A stretch of 44,926 bases of DNA from Hoylesella enoeca JCM 12259 (GCF_000613405.1 NZ_BAIX01000016.1:1-44926); one strand, 5' to 3'. Shown: positions 27,032 through 36,335, counted from the stretch's first letter. Program-made: numbers and translations. The notes: generated by a model not told the origin, from the letters alone.

Positions 27032-27789
27032 TTATTCCAGAATCTTCTCCGGTAGGCATTCTTTCTTATATAGTAGTCCGACCGTGACACTACTCCCTAT
27101 TTTCTCATCGTGAAGTCTGAGTGGTAATTCACAACTTTCATCACCTGGTAAAAGTGTGGAGAGGCTCAATTTATGTAAAACTTCAATCGCTTTATCCGAC
27201 TTTTCAGATAGGCTGAATTCACGAACAAACTTTGAGTTATTGCTCTGCAAAAGCAAAATGATTGGTCTATTATCTTTTATAACGATGTCATAAGTGCCAT
27301 GCACAAAGCCGGACCGACGTATCGATACTTTCTGAAAGCATAATTGCACATATAGAAAGAGCGCTTAGCATCTTCAATTAGAAAGATACCCGCGGGTCCT
27401 TTCCAATAAGGATCCGAACTTTTTGATTTCTCTAAACAGACATAAGGTGGAATGACTTTGACCATTAATTGCTGTACCTCCTTTGTCTGATTATCTACAA
27501 GAGTGATTGTTTCTACAAGCGGTTTACTTCCGGTAATATTTAGTTGTCCTAATTTCTTGGCATCTTCCATATTCCTGCTATATTCTACATCCAAATTTCC
27601 TGTATGTTTAACTGAAATATCACCACTGCCATTCTTGATAAATACAGTAATAGTATCGCCTTGGAATATCTCAAAATAGTCCTTTTCAAGTTTAAAAGGC
27701 AATACGATATTCTTATCGGGTGAAGACGAGCAGCCTGTCAATATAGGTAAGGCTAACCAATAAACAATCCAATAAAGTCTTGTTGCCAT
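27032..27789 (-). pseudogene. Lipoprotein next to a C10 protease, frameshifted near 27311
   Basis: The N-terminal part (ATG at 27789) has a signal peptide with lipobox LTGC, then a beta-rich domain (YFEIFQGDTITVFIKNGSGD) and reaches RKYRYVGP before going out of frame. The continuation in the other frame, GFVHGTYDIVIKDNRPI, runs to a stop at 27032. Adding one base (for example a G in CCGG on the minus strand) joins them into one protein of about 252 residues. It starts 72 bases after the C10 protease gene and is probably co-transcribed. In Bacteroides and streptococci small inhibitors are encoded beside C10 proteases, so it may be an inhibitor; I see no clear inhibitor motif. Confidence 0.7.
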
Positions 27790-27861
27790 ATTCGTAGGAA
27801 ATTACACATGTAATACATGAGAATGAACTATATCATAGTTCTCTTAATAGAAGATATAGCT

Positions 27862-29265
27862 TTATTTCCTCCTTACACGAGGATATATATGGAGATTCTT
27901 ATTATAGTTGCCATTAGCTGCTGTTTGGAATGTCAAATAAGTGTCATTTCTATCAACCATATAGTAACCGCTTTCATACCCTTTCCAACCAAAATTAGCG
28001 TGAATGTAGACATCATTTTTCTTGATTATAGCTTTTAGCATTGTAGAAATTGGTCGCCGTCTGATTTGGTATCCATCTAAAATCCAGCAATGACCGCCAT
28101 TTTTTCCATCAGTACTCCGAGTTTCCTTTTCTTCATCCCCACCCACTAATACTGGATACTTATTATCCAAAGAGGCAATAATCATCGGGACGTACATATC
28201 ATATCCTCTGTTTCTCCTATCTAAATCAAAAGTCAATCCCATTGTTTCGAGATAACTACGTGCATTTACAAAATTAGCTCCGCCCGATCCGTCTTCTGCA
28301 TGCCATTCTGTTTTTATACCATAGGCGACATGTTTACATAAATAAGCAACTTGTTGTTTGACTTCTGTACTTGTATAGGAATCTATATAATAACGTTCTT
28401 TAATTAAAGGCCAATTAAGAGTATGACCATAGACAGAATGAATAGCCTCATAATGTGCGACGATTTGTGCTATAGCTGTTCCAACACATCCAACCTGTCT
28501 CATAACCTTTTCTTTACCATTTTGAATGGATCCCAATTCATTATTAAAAGGCGAAGATTGTCCCCATTCAGTTTGGAGTAAAGGTTCCACTTCTCTTATT
28601 AATGTTCCCGTTTCTGGTTGAGGAATCCATTCCCCACGGGTAAGATTTTCTCCTTTTACAACGATTTTTTCTTTTACATCATCATACGTGATTAGATCGG
28701 AATGAAAAGCGGTATGGAGTTTATTTAAAGTTTGTATTCTCAAAGAGTCTTTTAAGTATTCGTAGTGATATATTATTCTTGCAGTAGCAGCTTCTGAATT
28801 TTTTATCATCATGCTTGCAGCTTTATTTGATATGGTGTCGCTAAGGCTTCCTTTTTCAATGAAAGCAATGACAGAAGGACATCTCTCATCTCCCGAAACA
28901 AGAGCAAATCCTCCATCAACTTTGTTAGATAACTTGATCTGATATACTGGAATAGATATTGCTCCTTTTAGTTTACTTCTTGTTAGAAGATTATTAATGT
29001 AATACTTTTTTTCTACAATGGGAGAAATTTGGGAACTTCTCGTCATCGAGTTTTTCGCAAACTCCTGAACAGTCTGTATTGCCTGAGTTGCACTTATTTC
29101 TTTCGGATTATCAAAAGCAATACTAATGTATTCCTCTTCTGATAGTTGCAAGACATCGTTTTTTGATATACCCATTTGTTGTTCATCGTACTTGGAACAA
29201 GAAGTTAAACTTGTAAGTCCCACAAGGATTAATCCTAATCCTACCAGCATTGTTGTTGTTTTCAT
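27862..29265 (-). CDS. C10-family cysteine protease (streptopain/interpain-like), lipoprotein
   Basis: The 467-residue protein has a lipoprotein signal (lipobox LTSC, Cys23), a propeptide of about 200 residues resembling the Spi/PrtT prodomain (QAIQTVQEF, GGFALVSGDERCPSVIAFIE) and a C10 catalytic domain. That domain starts LLQTEWGQSSPFNN; the catalytic Cys260 is in RQVGCVGTAIAQI and the catalytic His392 in NGGHCWILDGY, with NFGWKGYESGYY near the end. Family members are secreted zymogens that degrade host proteins. The C-terminal hemagglutinin and secretion domains of longer PrtT-type proteins are absent. The coding sequence is visibly richer in A and T than its neighbours. Confidence 0.92.
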   Translation of the reverse strand: MKTTTMLVGLGLILVGLTSLTSCSKYDEQQMGISKNDVLQLSEEEYISIAFDNPKEISATQAIQTVQEFAKNSMTRSSQISPIVEKKYYINNLLTRSKLKGAISIPVYQIKLSNKVDGGFALVSGDERCPSVIAFIEKGSLSDTISNKAASMMIKNSEAATARIIYHYEYLKDSLRIQTLNKLHTAFHSDLITYDDVKEKIVVKGENLTRGEWIPQPETGTLIREVEPLLQTEWGQSSPFNNELGSIQNGKEKVMRQVGCVGTAIAQIVAHYEAIHSVYGHTLNWPLIKERYYIDSYTSTEVKQQVAYLCKHVAYGIKTEWHAEDGSGGANFVNARSYLETMGLTFDLDRRNRGYDMYVPMIIASLDNKYPVLVGGDEEKETRSTDGKNGGHCWILDGYQIRRRPISTMLKAIIKKNDVYIHANFGWKGYESGYYMVDRNDTYLTFQTAANGNYNKNLHIYPRVRRK

Positions 29266-29496
29266 GTCAATTTGTTTATATTAATAATAATAGAAAATTA
29301 TTGTGATCGTTTGTAACGATGATATATCATGATAACTGTGTACAAAGTTAGAAAAAATTGTGAGAAGTTCCAAATAATGAAAGCCTTTTTACAGCAAAGG
29401 AAGAGAAATCAAATAGCACTTGCAATTAATAGATGAATTGAATGTAAAATAATTTTATAAAAGCTATTATAATGCTAATTTCTTGTATATTTTATA
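29266..29496. other. AT-rich intergenic region
   Basis: The stretch upstream of the protease gene is strongly AT-rich and holds no gene or clear terminator. It probably contains the protease promoter, but no good TAnnTTTG box is visible on the minus strand. Confidence 0.5.
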
Positions 29497-29524
29497 TTGT
29501 CCCATAGTCTTTTTAGTAACTTTG
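29497..29524 (+). promoter_or_regulatory. Promoter for the DUF1573 gene
   Basis: TTG at 29497-29499 and TAACTTTG at 29517-29524 are 17 bases apart, slightly short for a Bacteroidetes promoter. The ATG at 29554 follows after 29 bases. Confidence 0.6.
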
Positions 29525-29553
29525 CCCTTGTATTCATATAAATATAAAGAGAT

Positions 29554-29944
29554 ATGAAGAAGTTTTTGAGTATAGCATTGATGCTATTCGCGTGCTTGAC
29601 ATACGCTTCGGCGCAGCAGCAGGCAGAGATTAAATTCGACAAAGTGACGCACGATTTCGGTACGTTTAGTGAAACCAACCCTGTCCAGGAGACGGTGTTC
29701 ACGTTCACGAATGTAGCCAAGCACCGTTGATCATCAATCAGGCGGTTGCCAGTTGCGGCTGTGCGGTTCCCTCTTATACCAAAGAACCTATCAAGCCGGG
29801 ACAAAAAGGACAGATCAAAGTGACCTATAACGGCAAGGGGAAATTCCCCGGTCACTTCAAGAAGAGCATCACGTGCGCACCAATGGCGTGCCTGAGATGA
29901 CGCGTCTCTATATTGAAGGGGTTATGAAAGAGGCTTCTAAATAA
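29554..29944 (+). pseudogene. DUF1573 secreted protein, two frameshifts
   Basis: The ATG at 29554 gives a signal peptide (ALMLFACLTYASAQ) and EIKFDKVTHDFGTFSE, the standard opening of DUF1573 proteins. The frame breaks near 29720 and resumes as PLIINQAVASCGCAVPSYTK, carrying the conserved CGC of the family. It breaks again near 29873 and resumes as RTNGVPEMTRLYIEGV to the stop at 29944. Adding one base at each site (AAGGCACC and ACGGTGCG would fit) restores an intact protein of about 130 residues with the Ig-like fold of the family. Such proteins are secreted; their role is not established. It is missed entirely by simple single-frame gene calling. Confidence 0.85.
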
Positions 29945-29987
29945 GCCGATTAGGGACATTTTTCGCCTGTTGAGGCGATAAATGATG

Positions 29988-30027
29988 AAAGCCCGAGACT
30001 TGAATAGGATTCAGTCTCGGGCTTTTT
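29988..30027 (+). terminator. Terminator after the DUF1573 gene
   Basis: AAAGCCCGAGACT pairs with AGTCTCGGGCTTT (13 bp, 12-base loop) and is followed by TT. The leading AAA makes it usable in both orientations. Confidence 0.85.
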
Positions 30028-30097
30028 ATGGGGCGAATTGTCTTTTGTTGGTTTGCAAACAAGACGTTGTTTCCTGTCATCGCACTTGTATGCACGT

Positions 30098-30190
30098 TGT
30101 AATTAACGGTTAAACGTCATCTGACTAACGGTAAAATGCACGACAACTAACCGTTAGTTGCACGCCGTTGCACCGTTAGTCGGAATGCGG
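30098..30190. repeat. Cluster of TTAACGG / CCGTTAGT inverted repeats
   Basis: Within about 90 bases are TTAACGGTTAAACG, GACTAACGGT, the palindrome ACTAACCGTTAGT, GCACGCCGTTGCA and ACCGTTAGTC. GACTAACGGT and ACCGTTAGTC are exact inverses, enclosing about 50 bases. Related wording appears near 7.0 kb and within a coding sequence at 39.45-39.54 kb. No gene is seen between the terminator and xseB. Confidence 0.65.
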
Positions 30191-30277
30191 GGAGTAGACG
30201 GTTGCAAATCAATCATGTATAGGCCATCAACCAAAGGAAGGATATTATTGCACGAGATAATGCGCTGTCGTGCAGGC

Positions 30278-30481
30278 TCAATGACCAGTTGAATGTTTGT
30301 CCAGCAGTTTTTTGATTTCTCCGTCAGTCTTTGTCAGTTTGTCTTTACACAGTTTTATCAACTGCTGAGCAGTCTTCAGCTGCTCGCTGAGCGTATCAAT
30401 ATCAAGCTCATTGTTCTCCATTCGGGTTACGATATCTTCCAATCGGCGTACCGCATCTTCATATTTAATGTTCTGTTTCAT
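30278..30481 (-). CDS. xseB: Exodeoxyribonuclease VII small subunit
   Basis: The 67-residue protein (ATG at 30481; a longer open frame to 30520 overlaps xseA) begins MKQNIKYEDAVRRLEDIV and shows the family's helical pattern, with LEDIVTRMENNELDIDTL and KLCKDKL. It pairs with XseA to form the single-strand-specific exonuclease VII used in repair. It starts 21 bases after the xseA stop on the same strand. Confidence 0.93.
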   Translation of the reverse strand: MKQNIKYEDAVRRLEDIVTRMENNELDIDTLSEQLKTAQQLIKLCKDKLTKTDGEIKKLLDKHSTGH

Positions 30482-30501
30482 ATCCGTTCGATTTGTTTCT
30501 C

Positions 30502-31811
30502 TTATTTCACGACAGACCATATCGTGCCGTGAGCCACACGTGTTTCTATCTCGTCGCCCGACCGAAGACTGCGGGCATCGCGCACGGAACGACCGTTGTG
30601 CAAGGTGATACTGTACCCGCGGTTGAGCAATTGCACAGGATCGACGGCCTCGACACGCTGTGCAAGCAAGGCCATTCGATGTTGCTCAACTGTGATCAGG
30701 CGTTCGGCGGCGGATGGCAAGACGTTGGATAGCGTGTCAAGATGATGGTTGGCGGCGGCGATATGTTGTCCGACGGCATGCGTGAGGGCTGTAAACAAGT
30801 TGTCGATGCGGGCTTCCTGTTGCGTCTTGACCACTGAAAACAGCATCGGAATCGTACTTGCGAGTCGGTCAATGCGTATGCGTTCGATCTCCAAACGTTG
30901 TCGAACAGTGCGCGTCACAGCGTCTTGCGCCTCGCCGATACGTTGCAACACGGCGGCCAAATGGTCTATAAGAAGAGTCGCTGCGGCCGTAGGCGTCTTC
31001 ACACTTGTATGAGCAACGAGATCGAGTACGCTCTCATCGCGCTCGTGTCCGATGCCGGTGATGATCGGAAGTGGGAAGTTGGCCACATTTTCAGCCAACT
31101 CTAATGTATCGAATCCGCTCAATTCGCTCGTGGCTCCGCCTCCGCGGATGATCACGACAGCGTCGAACGCATCGACATCAGCATTGATACGGTCAAGTGC
31201 CGCTATCACACTGCGTTCTACTTGTTCGCCCTGCATCACGGCAGAAAATAATTGTACGGCGAAGCGCAACCCGTAATCATTGTGCATAAGTTGGTTACAG
31301 AAGTCGCCATAGCCCGCTGCATTCTCACTGGAAATCACTGCAATGCGCTGTGTAAACATAGGAAGCGACAATTCTCTCTGCAATTCCAAGACTCCCTCCT
31401 GCCGTAAAATACGAATGATTTCTTGTCTTCTGCGCGCCAAATCGCCCATTGTAAATCGCGGATCGATATCGGTAACAATCCACGAAAAGCCGTAAGCCTC
31501 GTGGAAATCGGCGTGCACCCGCAGCAGCACTTTCAGCCCGGCACACAGCCGTCGGCCCGTCATCCGCTCGAAATAAGGGCCGACCAGCATCCAGCGCGAC
31601 CGCCAGCACTTGGCTGAAGCACGGGCAACGGGTGTATGAGTCGACACATCTTTCTGCACCAACTCCATATAACAATGCCCTCGTACTTCCCTTACCTCGC
31701 AAGTTCGGCCTCTACCCAATATTCATCCGGCATCGAAACTTCGATCGTTTCACGCACAAGCAGATTGAGTTCATATAATGATAGTTGCGGAGTTTGTTCT
31801 TGATCGGTCAT
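30502..31811 (-). pseudogene. xseA: Exodeoxyribonuclease VII large subunit, frameshifted near 31695
   Basis: The ATG at 31811 gives LSLYELNLLVRETIEV and MPDEYWVEAELA, the OB-fold start of this large subunit, but the frame then stops. The rest follows in another frame from VREVRGHCYMELVQ through TDIDPRFTMGDL and IIRGGGATSELSGFD to the end at 30502. The break on the minus strand reads GCGAGGTAAGG; one added base (such as GCGAGGGTAAGG) joins them into about 436 residues, the usual length. It forms exonuclease VII with XseB. A genuine loss of XseA beside an intact XseB would be unusual, so a sequence error is possible. Confidence 0.9.
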
Positions 31812-31914
31812 CTTTTTACCCTCTTTTTCCTATTAAATTGTGCAAAGTTACGATATAAAATCTGTTTTATAGACGTTTCTCTCTGTGTATTATGCTGTTC
31901 TGAGAAATTTTGTT

Positions 31915-31922
31915 TATATTTG
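31915..31922 (+). promoter_or_regulatory. -7 box for the MATE gene
   Basis: TATATTTG lies 20 bases before the MATE ATG at 31942 and matches TAnnTTTG. It lies between the divergent xseA and MATE genes. A -33 TTTG is not obvious. Confidence 0.55.
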
Positions 31923-31941
31923 CAGCGTAATCAAAACAGGA

Positions 31942-33327
31942 ATGGATCACAAACAGGCGACTTTGGAATTGGGTACCCAACCCGTTGGCAAACTGTTGAT
32001 GCAATATTCCGTTCCAGCCATTATTGCGATGACGGCAGCGTCGTTATATAATATGGTGGACAGTATTTTCATCGGCCAGGGGGTAGGTGCGATGGCCATT
32101 TCAGGGCTTGCCATCACATTCCCTTTTATGAATTTGACGAGCGCTTTCGGTGCAGCCATCGGCATTGGAGCCTCTACCTGCCTTTCGGTTAAGTTAGGAC
32201 AGAAAGACTATTCCACTGCACAGCGAATCTTAGGAAATACGTTTACGCTGAATCTTATCATCGGATTGTCACTTACATTGGTGTGTCTCCTTTTCCTAAA
32301 TCCTATTCTTCGCTTCTTCGGAGCAAGCGACCAAACCATCGTTTATGCGCGAGACTATATGGAAGTGATTCTTGCCGGTAACGCAATCTCGCATATGTAC
32401 TTCGGTCTTAACGCTGTATTGCGGGCGGCAAGCAAGCCTCGGCAGGCTATGTTTGCTACCATTTTCACCGTCGCTTTCAATGCTGTGCTCGACCCGTTGT
32501 TCATTTTCGGACTCGAACTCGGCATTCGCGGTGCGGCGTATGCAACCATTTTATCGCAAGCCGTGGCGCTCACGTGGCAACTGAAACTATTCAGCAACAA
32601 GGCCGAACTCATCCATTTCAAACGCGGAACATTCCGACTGCGACGCGATTTGGTGCGGAATATCATCGGGGTCGGTATGTCTCCCTTTGCAATGAACGTT
32701 TGTGCGTGTGTCGTTGTTATTTTTATCAATACCGGACTGGTGCAATACGGCGGCGATTTGGCCGTCGGCGCCTATGGTATTGCCAACAAAGTGGCTTTCA
32801 TTTTCGTGATGATCACGATGGGAGTCAATCAAGGAATGCAACCGATTGCAGGTTACAATTACGGTTCGCAACAATTAGACAGGCTGTTGCGCGTACTCAA
32901 ACTAAGCGTCATTGCAGGCACGGTGGTGATGACAAGCGGCTTTTTGCTGGCGACGTTAGCACCTTACCCTTGTGCAAGACTGTTCACTTCGGACAAGACT
33001 TTAATTGCAATGTCTATCCGAGGAATACGCATCGTAATGCTGAGTTTCCCCATTGTGGGCTGCCAAATGGTCATCACCAACTTCTTTCAGAGCATCGGTA
33101 AGGCACGCATCAGTATGTTTCTGTCGCTGTCCAGACAACTTTTGTTTCTCATTCCGATGCTGATTATCCTGCCGAAACATTTCGGCGTAGACGGTGTTTG
33201 GATCTCGATGCCGATGGCCGATACTGTTTCGGCCGGCGTTGCAATAGCGATGATGACCGTATATATGCGTAAATTCAATAGACAACATAAACAGTTGACC
33301 GATGAACGACAAGAATTTAATCATTAA
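31942..33327 (+). CDS. MATE family multidrug/metabolite efflux transporter
   Basis: The 461-residue protein has about 12 transmembrane helices and the MATE opening LGTQPVGKLLMQYSVPAIIA, followed by YNMVDSIFIGQGVGAMAISGLA. The halves are related: GGDLAVGAYGIANKV in the second half parallels the first. Members export drugs or metabolites in exchange for H+ or Na+. The start at 31942 is used because it follows the promoter and gives a typical N-terminus. The stop overlaps the next gene by 26 bases, so they are coupled. The substrate is unknown. Confidence 0.93.
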   Translation: MDHKQATLELGTQPVGKLLMQYSVPAIIAMTAASLYNMVDSIFIGQGVGAMAISGLAITFPFMNLTSAFGAAIGIGASTCLSVKLGQKDYSTAQRILGNTFTLNLIIGLSLTLVCLLFLNPILRFFGASDQTIVYARDYMEVILAGNAISHMYFGLNAVLRAASKPRQAMFATIFTVAFNAVLDPLFIFGLELGIRGAAYATILSQAVALTWQLKLFSNKAELIHFKRGTFRLRRDLVRNIIGVGMSPFAMNVCACVVVIFINTGLVQYGGDLAVGAYGIANKVAFIFVMITMGVNQGMQPIAGYNYGSQQLDRLLRVLKLSVIAGTVVMTSGFLLATLAPYPCARLFTSDKTLIAMSIRGIRIVMLSFPIVGCQMVITNFFQSIGKARISMFLSLSRQLLFLIPMLIILPKHFGVDGVWISMPMADTVSAGVAIAMMTVYMRKFNRQHKQLTDERQEFNH

Positions 33328-33927
33328 TGTGGGCCGACAGCTCGGCAGCGGAGGCCGAAGCATTGCGCGATTGTTGGCCGATGAGTTCGCATGTAAGTTC
33401 TATGATCGCGAGCTTCTTAACTTAGCGGCCAAAGAAAGCGGTTTTAGTGAGAAGTTCTTTGAGCAAAACGACGAAAATAAAGGATTCTTAAAGTCGCGCT
33501 TCCACATACATATTCCTTATATGCCCGACGCCAACTTCTACAACGATAAGTCTCACAGGAGAGTTTGTTTCAGTTTCAGAGCGATGCAATTCGCAAGGCA
33601 GCCGATGCGGGTTCGTGTGTGTTCGTAGGGCGATGCGCCGACTATGTGTTGCGCGATTACCGCAATGTGGTGAATATTTTTATCACAGCCGATACACAAA
33701 AACGCATAGAACGCATAGCCGAACGTCACGCCTGCGACGCGAAAACAGCCGAACGATTGGTCAATTCGATTGAGAGTGGTCGCTCCTCTTATTATAATTA
33801 TTACACGGGTAAACGTTGGGGCTTCAGCGATTCGTATGATCTCTGTATCAATTCGAGTCTGCTCGGCATCAAAGAAACAGCTCGATATCTGGCTGATTTT
33901 ATCCGAAAGCGAATGCAACGACAATGA
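33302..33927 (+). pseudogene. Cytidylate-kinase-like protein, frameshifted near 33550
   Basis: The first part starts MNDKNLIINVGRQLGSGGRS, with a P-loop variant GRQLGSGG typical of the cytidylate-kinase-like family, then FYDRELLNLAAKESG. After FYNDK the frame is lost. It resumes as SLFQFQSDAIRKAADAGSC and VGRCADYVL and runs to 33927. One added base in GATAAGTCTCACAG restores about 209 residues. Family members are usually annotated as AAA or cytidylate kinase-like and may phosphorylate nucleoside monophosphates. It overlaps the MATE gene at its start and the phosphodiesterase gene at its end (ATGA), so it is within a tight operon. Confidence 0.88.
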
Positions 33928-34409
33928 AAAGATTAGGCATTATCAGCGATACGCACGGTTATTGGGATGAGAAGTATCTGCATTACTTAGAACCTTGCGA
34001 CGAGATTTGGCACGCCGGCGATATCGGTTCGACAGAAGTGGCAGATCGGTTGGCTGCCTTTCGCCCGCTCAAAGCCGTCTATGGCAATTGCGACGGGGGC
34101 GATTTAAGACTGATGTTTAAGCCTCGACTGCGTTGGAAATGCGAAGACATAGACGTGCTGATGACGCATATCGGCGGTTATCCGGGGCATTACGACCCTG
34201 CAATTCAGAGCACACTGTATGCTGCTCCGCCGCAACTCTTCGTCTGCGGACACTCTCATATCTTGAAGATTCAGTATGACAAAACCCTCCGTTTGCTGCA
34301 TATCAACCCGGGAGCAGCAGGTATTCAGGGTTGGCATAAAGACCGAACGCTGGTTCGTTTGACCATTGAGGGCAACCGATTCACTGATTGCGAGGTGGTA
34401 ACTTTATAA
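33924..34409 (+). CDS. Metallophosphoesterase (YfcE/MJ0936 family)
   Basis: The 161-residue protein has the metal-binding motifs in order: ISDTHG, HAGDIGS, GNCD, MTHIGGYPG and CGHSHI, then NPGAAG. These belong to the small phosphodiesterases related to YfcE and MJ0936, which cleave phosphodiester model substrates; the natural substrate is unknown. Its ATG overlaps the stop codon of the kinase-like gene (ATGA), so the three genes from 31942 form an operon. The protein has no signal peptide and is cytoplasmic. Confidence 0.92.
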   Translation: MKRLGIISDTHGYWDEKYLHYLEPCDEIWHAGDIGSTEVADRLAAFRPLKAVYGNCDGGDLRLMFKPRLRWKCEDIDVLMTHIGGYPGHYDPAIQSTLYAAPPQLFVCGHSHILKIQYDKTLRLLHINPGAAGIQGWHKDRTLVRLTIEGNRFTDCEVVTL

Positions 34410-34464
34410 TTGAGAGTTTCACAAACAAAATCATTTACATTGACAACAACATAAAAACAACGAT

Positions 34465-35613
34465 ATGAAAACGTATTTAGTCACGGGCGCAGCAGGTTTT
34501 ATCGGCGCCAATTTCATTAAATACCTGCTTGAAAAGAAGTACAAGAACGACAACATCCGCATCATCGTGCTTGATGCTTTGACCTATGCGGGCAACCTCG
34601 GAACCATCAAAAACAACATCGATGACAAACGATGCTTCTTCGTTCGAGGCGATATCCGCGATCGCGAATTGGTTGACAAGCTCTTCAAAGACTACGATCC
34701 CGACTTCGTTGTAAACTTTGCGGCCGAGAGTCACGTAGACAGAAGCATTGAAGATCCGCAGCTTTTCCTCTCCGTTAACATCTTAGGCACGCAGAATCTG
34801 ATGGACGCTGCCCGCCGTGCTTGGGTCAACGGGAAAGATGCCCAGGGCTATCCCACGTGGCGAGAAGGCAAGCGTTATCACCAGGTTTCAACCGATGAGG
34901 TCTACGGGAGTCTCGGTTCCACAGGCTATTTTACCGAAGAAACGCCACTGTGTCCGCATAGTCCGTACAGTGCTTCAAAAACAAGTGCTGACCTGTTTGT
35001 AATGGCTTATCACGACACTTACCATCTCCCGGTAAGCATCACACGGTGTTCCAACAACTACGGACCCTACCATTTCCCTGAGAAGCTTATCCCGTTGATC
35101 ATCAACAACATTCTTGCCGGCAAGCCATTACCCGTTTACGGCAAGGGCGAAAACATCAGAGACTGGCTCTATGTGGATGATCACTGCAAGGCAATAGACC
35201 TTGTTGTACGCGAGGGAAAGGCCGGACAAATATACAATGTGGGCGGACATAACGAGATGAAAAACATAGATATCGTGAAGCTTACCATCAAAACGATTCG
35301 CGAAATGATGGAAAACGATAAGTCGTTGCGCACTGTCTTGAAGAAAAAAGAACTCGGTGCCGACGGCGAAATACGCATAGACTGGATTAACAACGACCTG
35401 ATTACTTTCGTTGCCGACCGCCTGGGCCACGACCAACGCTATGCAATCGACCCCACAAAAATCAAGAATGAGCTGGGTTGGTACCCCGAAACCAAGTTCG
35501 CCGACGGCATCGTGAAAACCATCCGATGGAATCTCGAGCACCAAAATTGGATTGCCGAGGTAACCAGCGGCGACTATCAGAAGTATTACGAACAAATGTA
35601 CGGCAACCGTTGA
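34465..35613 (+). CDS. rfbB: dTDP-glucose 4,6-dehydratase
   Basis: This enzyme makes dTDP-4-keto-6-deoxyglucose, the branch-point intermediate for dTDP-6-deoxysugars. The 382-residue protein has the NAD-binding GAAGFIG (8-14), STDEVYG (142-148) and YSASK with Tyr168 and Lys172. It is slightly longer than the enterobacterial form, as usual in Bacteroidetes. The stop codon TGA overlaps the next ATG by one base (TGATG). The genes that follow suggest the pathway goes to a 3-amino-3,6-dideoxy sugar. The thymidylyltransferase (rfbA) is not in the window. Confidence 0.95.
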   Translation: MKTYLVTGAAGFIGANFIKYLLEKKYKNDNIRIIVLDALTYAGNLGTIKNNIDDKRCFFVRGDIRDRELVDKLFKDYDPDFVVNFAAESHVDRSIEDPQLFLSVNILGTQNLMDAARRAWVNGKDAQGYPTWREGKRYHQVSTDEVYGSLGSTGYFTEETPLCPHSPYSASKTSADLFVMAYHDTYHLPVSITRCSNNYGPYHFPEKLIPLIINNILAGKPLPVYGKGENIRDWLYVDDHCKAIDLVVREGKAGQIYNVGGHNEMKNIDIVKLTIKTIREMMENDKSLRTVLKKKELGADGEIRIDWINNDLITFVADRLGHDQRYAIDPTKIKNELGWYPETKFADGIVKTIRWNLEHQNWIAEVTSGDYQKYYEQMYGNR

Positions 35614-35912
35614 TGGACGCTTTAACGGCCGAAATGCACGCCGTGCTGATGCACTTGGGCCAGAATCCCGGGTGCATCAGTCATCGAATGGAACATTACA
35701 TCGAGCACATCTTCCACCTATTGCCTGCCGATCACGAGACGATCGCACTGCAATATTTCGGCATTTTTGGGAAAACAGCAGTACCGTTAGACCGTTTGGC
35801 CGAGACAAACGGGTACAGTCTCGAAACAATGGCGATGCAAATCGAAACCGATCTACGCCGCTTAGCCGTTACGCCCGAGTGGCAAATGGTACGCCAACTT
35901 ATTCAATTCTAA
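35613..35912 (+). CDS. Small protein resembling sigma-70 region 4
   Basis: The 99-residue product starts in the rfbB stop codon (TGATG), so it is translationally coupled. After a helical N-terminus comes IEHIFHLLPADHETIALQYF, then VPLDRLAETNGYSLETMAMQ and IETDLRRL. This follows the pattern of sigma-70 region 4 (LP..E..(V/I)L.(L/Y)(R/Y)FG, a glycine-containing turn, then a recognition helix leading to QIE...L..L). Regions 1-3 are missing. It could be a regulator that contacts RNA polymerase or -33-type DNA, or a domain that only shares the fold. No family name is claimed. Confidence 0.65.
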   Translation: MDALTAEMHAVLMHLGQNPGCISHRMEHYIEHIFHLLPADHETIALQYFGIFGKTAVPLDRLAETNGYSLETMAMQIETDLRRLAVTPEWQMVRQLIQF

Positions 35913-35931
35913 GGGTAAACAACTGCAAGAA

Positions 35932-36335
35932 ATGCGTTTAGGACAACTCATAGACCTACCGAAAATCATCGACCCGCGCGGCAATCTCACCGTTGTCGAG
36001 GGATATGGCAGTCTTCCTTTCGACATACGGCGGGCTTACTGGGTTTATGATGTACCCGGAGGCGAAAGCGAGGAGGGCACGCTCATCGCCGGCTTCGCCA
36101 ATTATTGGTGGCTATCAGCGGGTCGTTTACCGTGACATTGGACAACGGACACGCCCGCCACTCTTATCTTTTGAACCACCCTTATCAAGGTCTTCTGATC
36201 GAAACAGGTATCTGGCGCACCTTAGACGACTTCTCATCGGGTGCCGTTTGCCTTGTTCTCGCTTCAGAACCATTTGCAGAAGACGATTACATCCGCGATT
36301 ATTCGGACTTTCTGAAATATGTCGCCAATGTTTGA
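35932..36335 (+). pseudogene. FdtA-like dTDP-4-keto-6-deoxyglucose 3,4-ketoisomerase, frameshifted
   Basis: The start is MRLGQLIDLPKIIDPRGNL, followed by FDIRRAYWVYDVPGGES, typical of the WxcM/FdtA cupin family. One base is missing near 36069: AAAGCGAGGAGG would need to be AAAGCCGAGGAGG. Restoring it gives GGHAHR, the conserved metal-site histidines, then LVAISGSFTVTLD, ETGIWRTLDDFSSGAVCLVL and YIRDYSDFL to 36335, about 134 residues. FdtA moves the keto group from C4 to C3, ahead of transamination by the downstream DegT enzyme. The gene overlaps the following GNAT gene by 17 bases. Confidence 0.87.

Noticed and set aside
27032..29265. Integrative element or phage remnant around the protease
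   Set aside because: The composition suggests transfer, but no integrase, transposase, attachment repeats or phage genes are present.
29475..29855. Minus-strand open frame over the DUF1573 gene
   Set aside because: It is open only because the real plus-strand gene has two frameshifts; the plus strand has promoter, signal peptide and family motifs.
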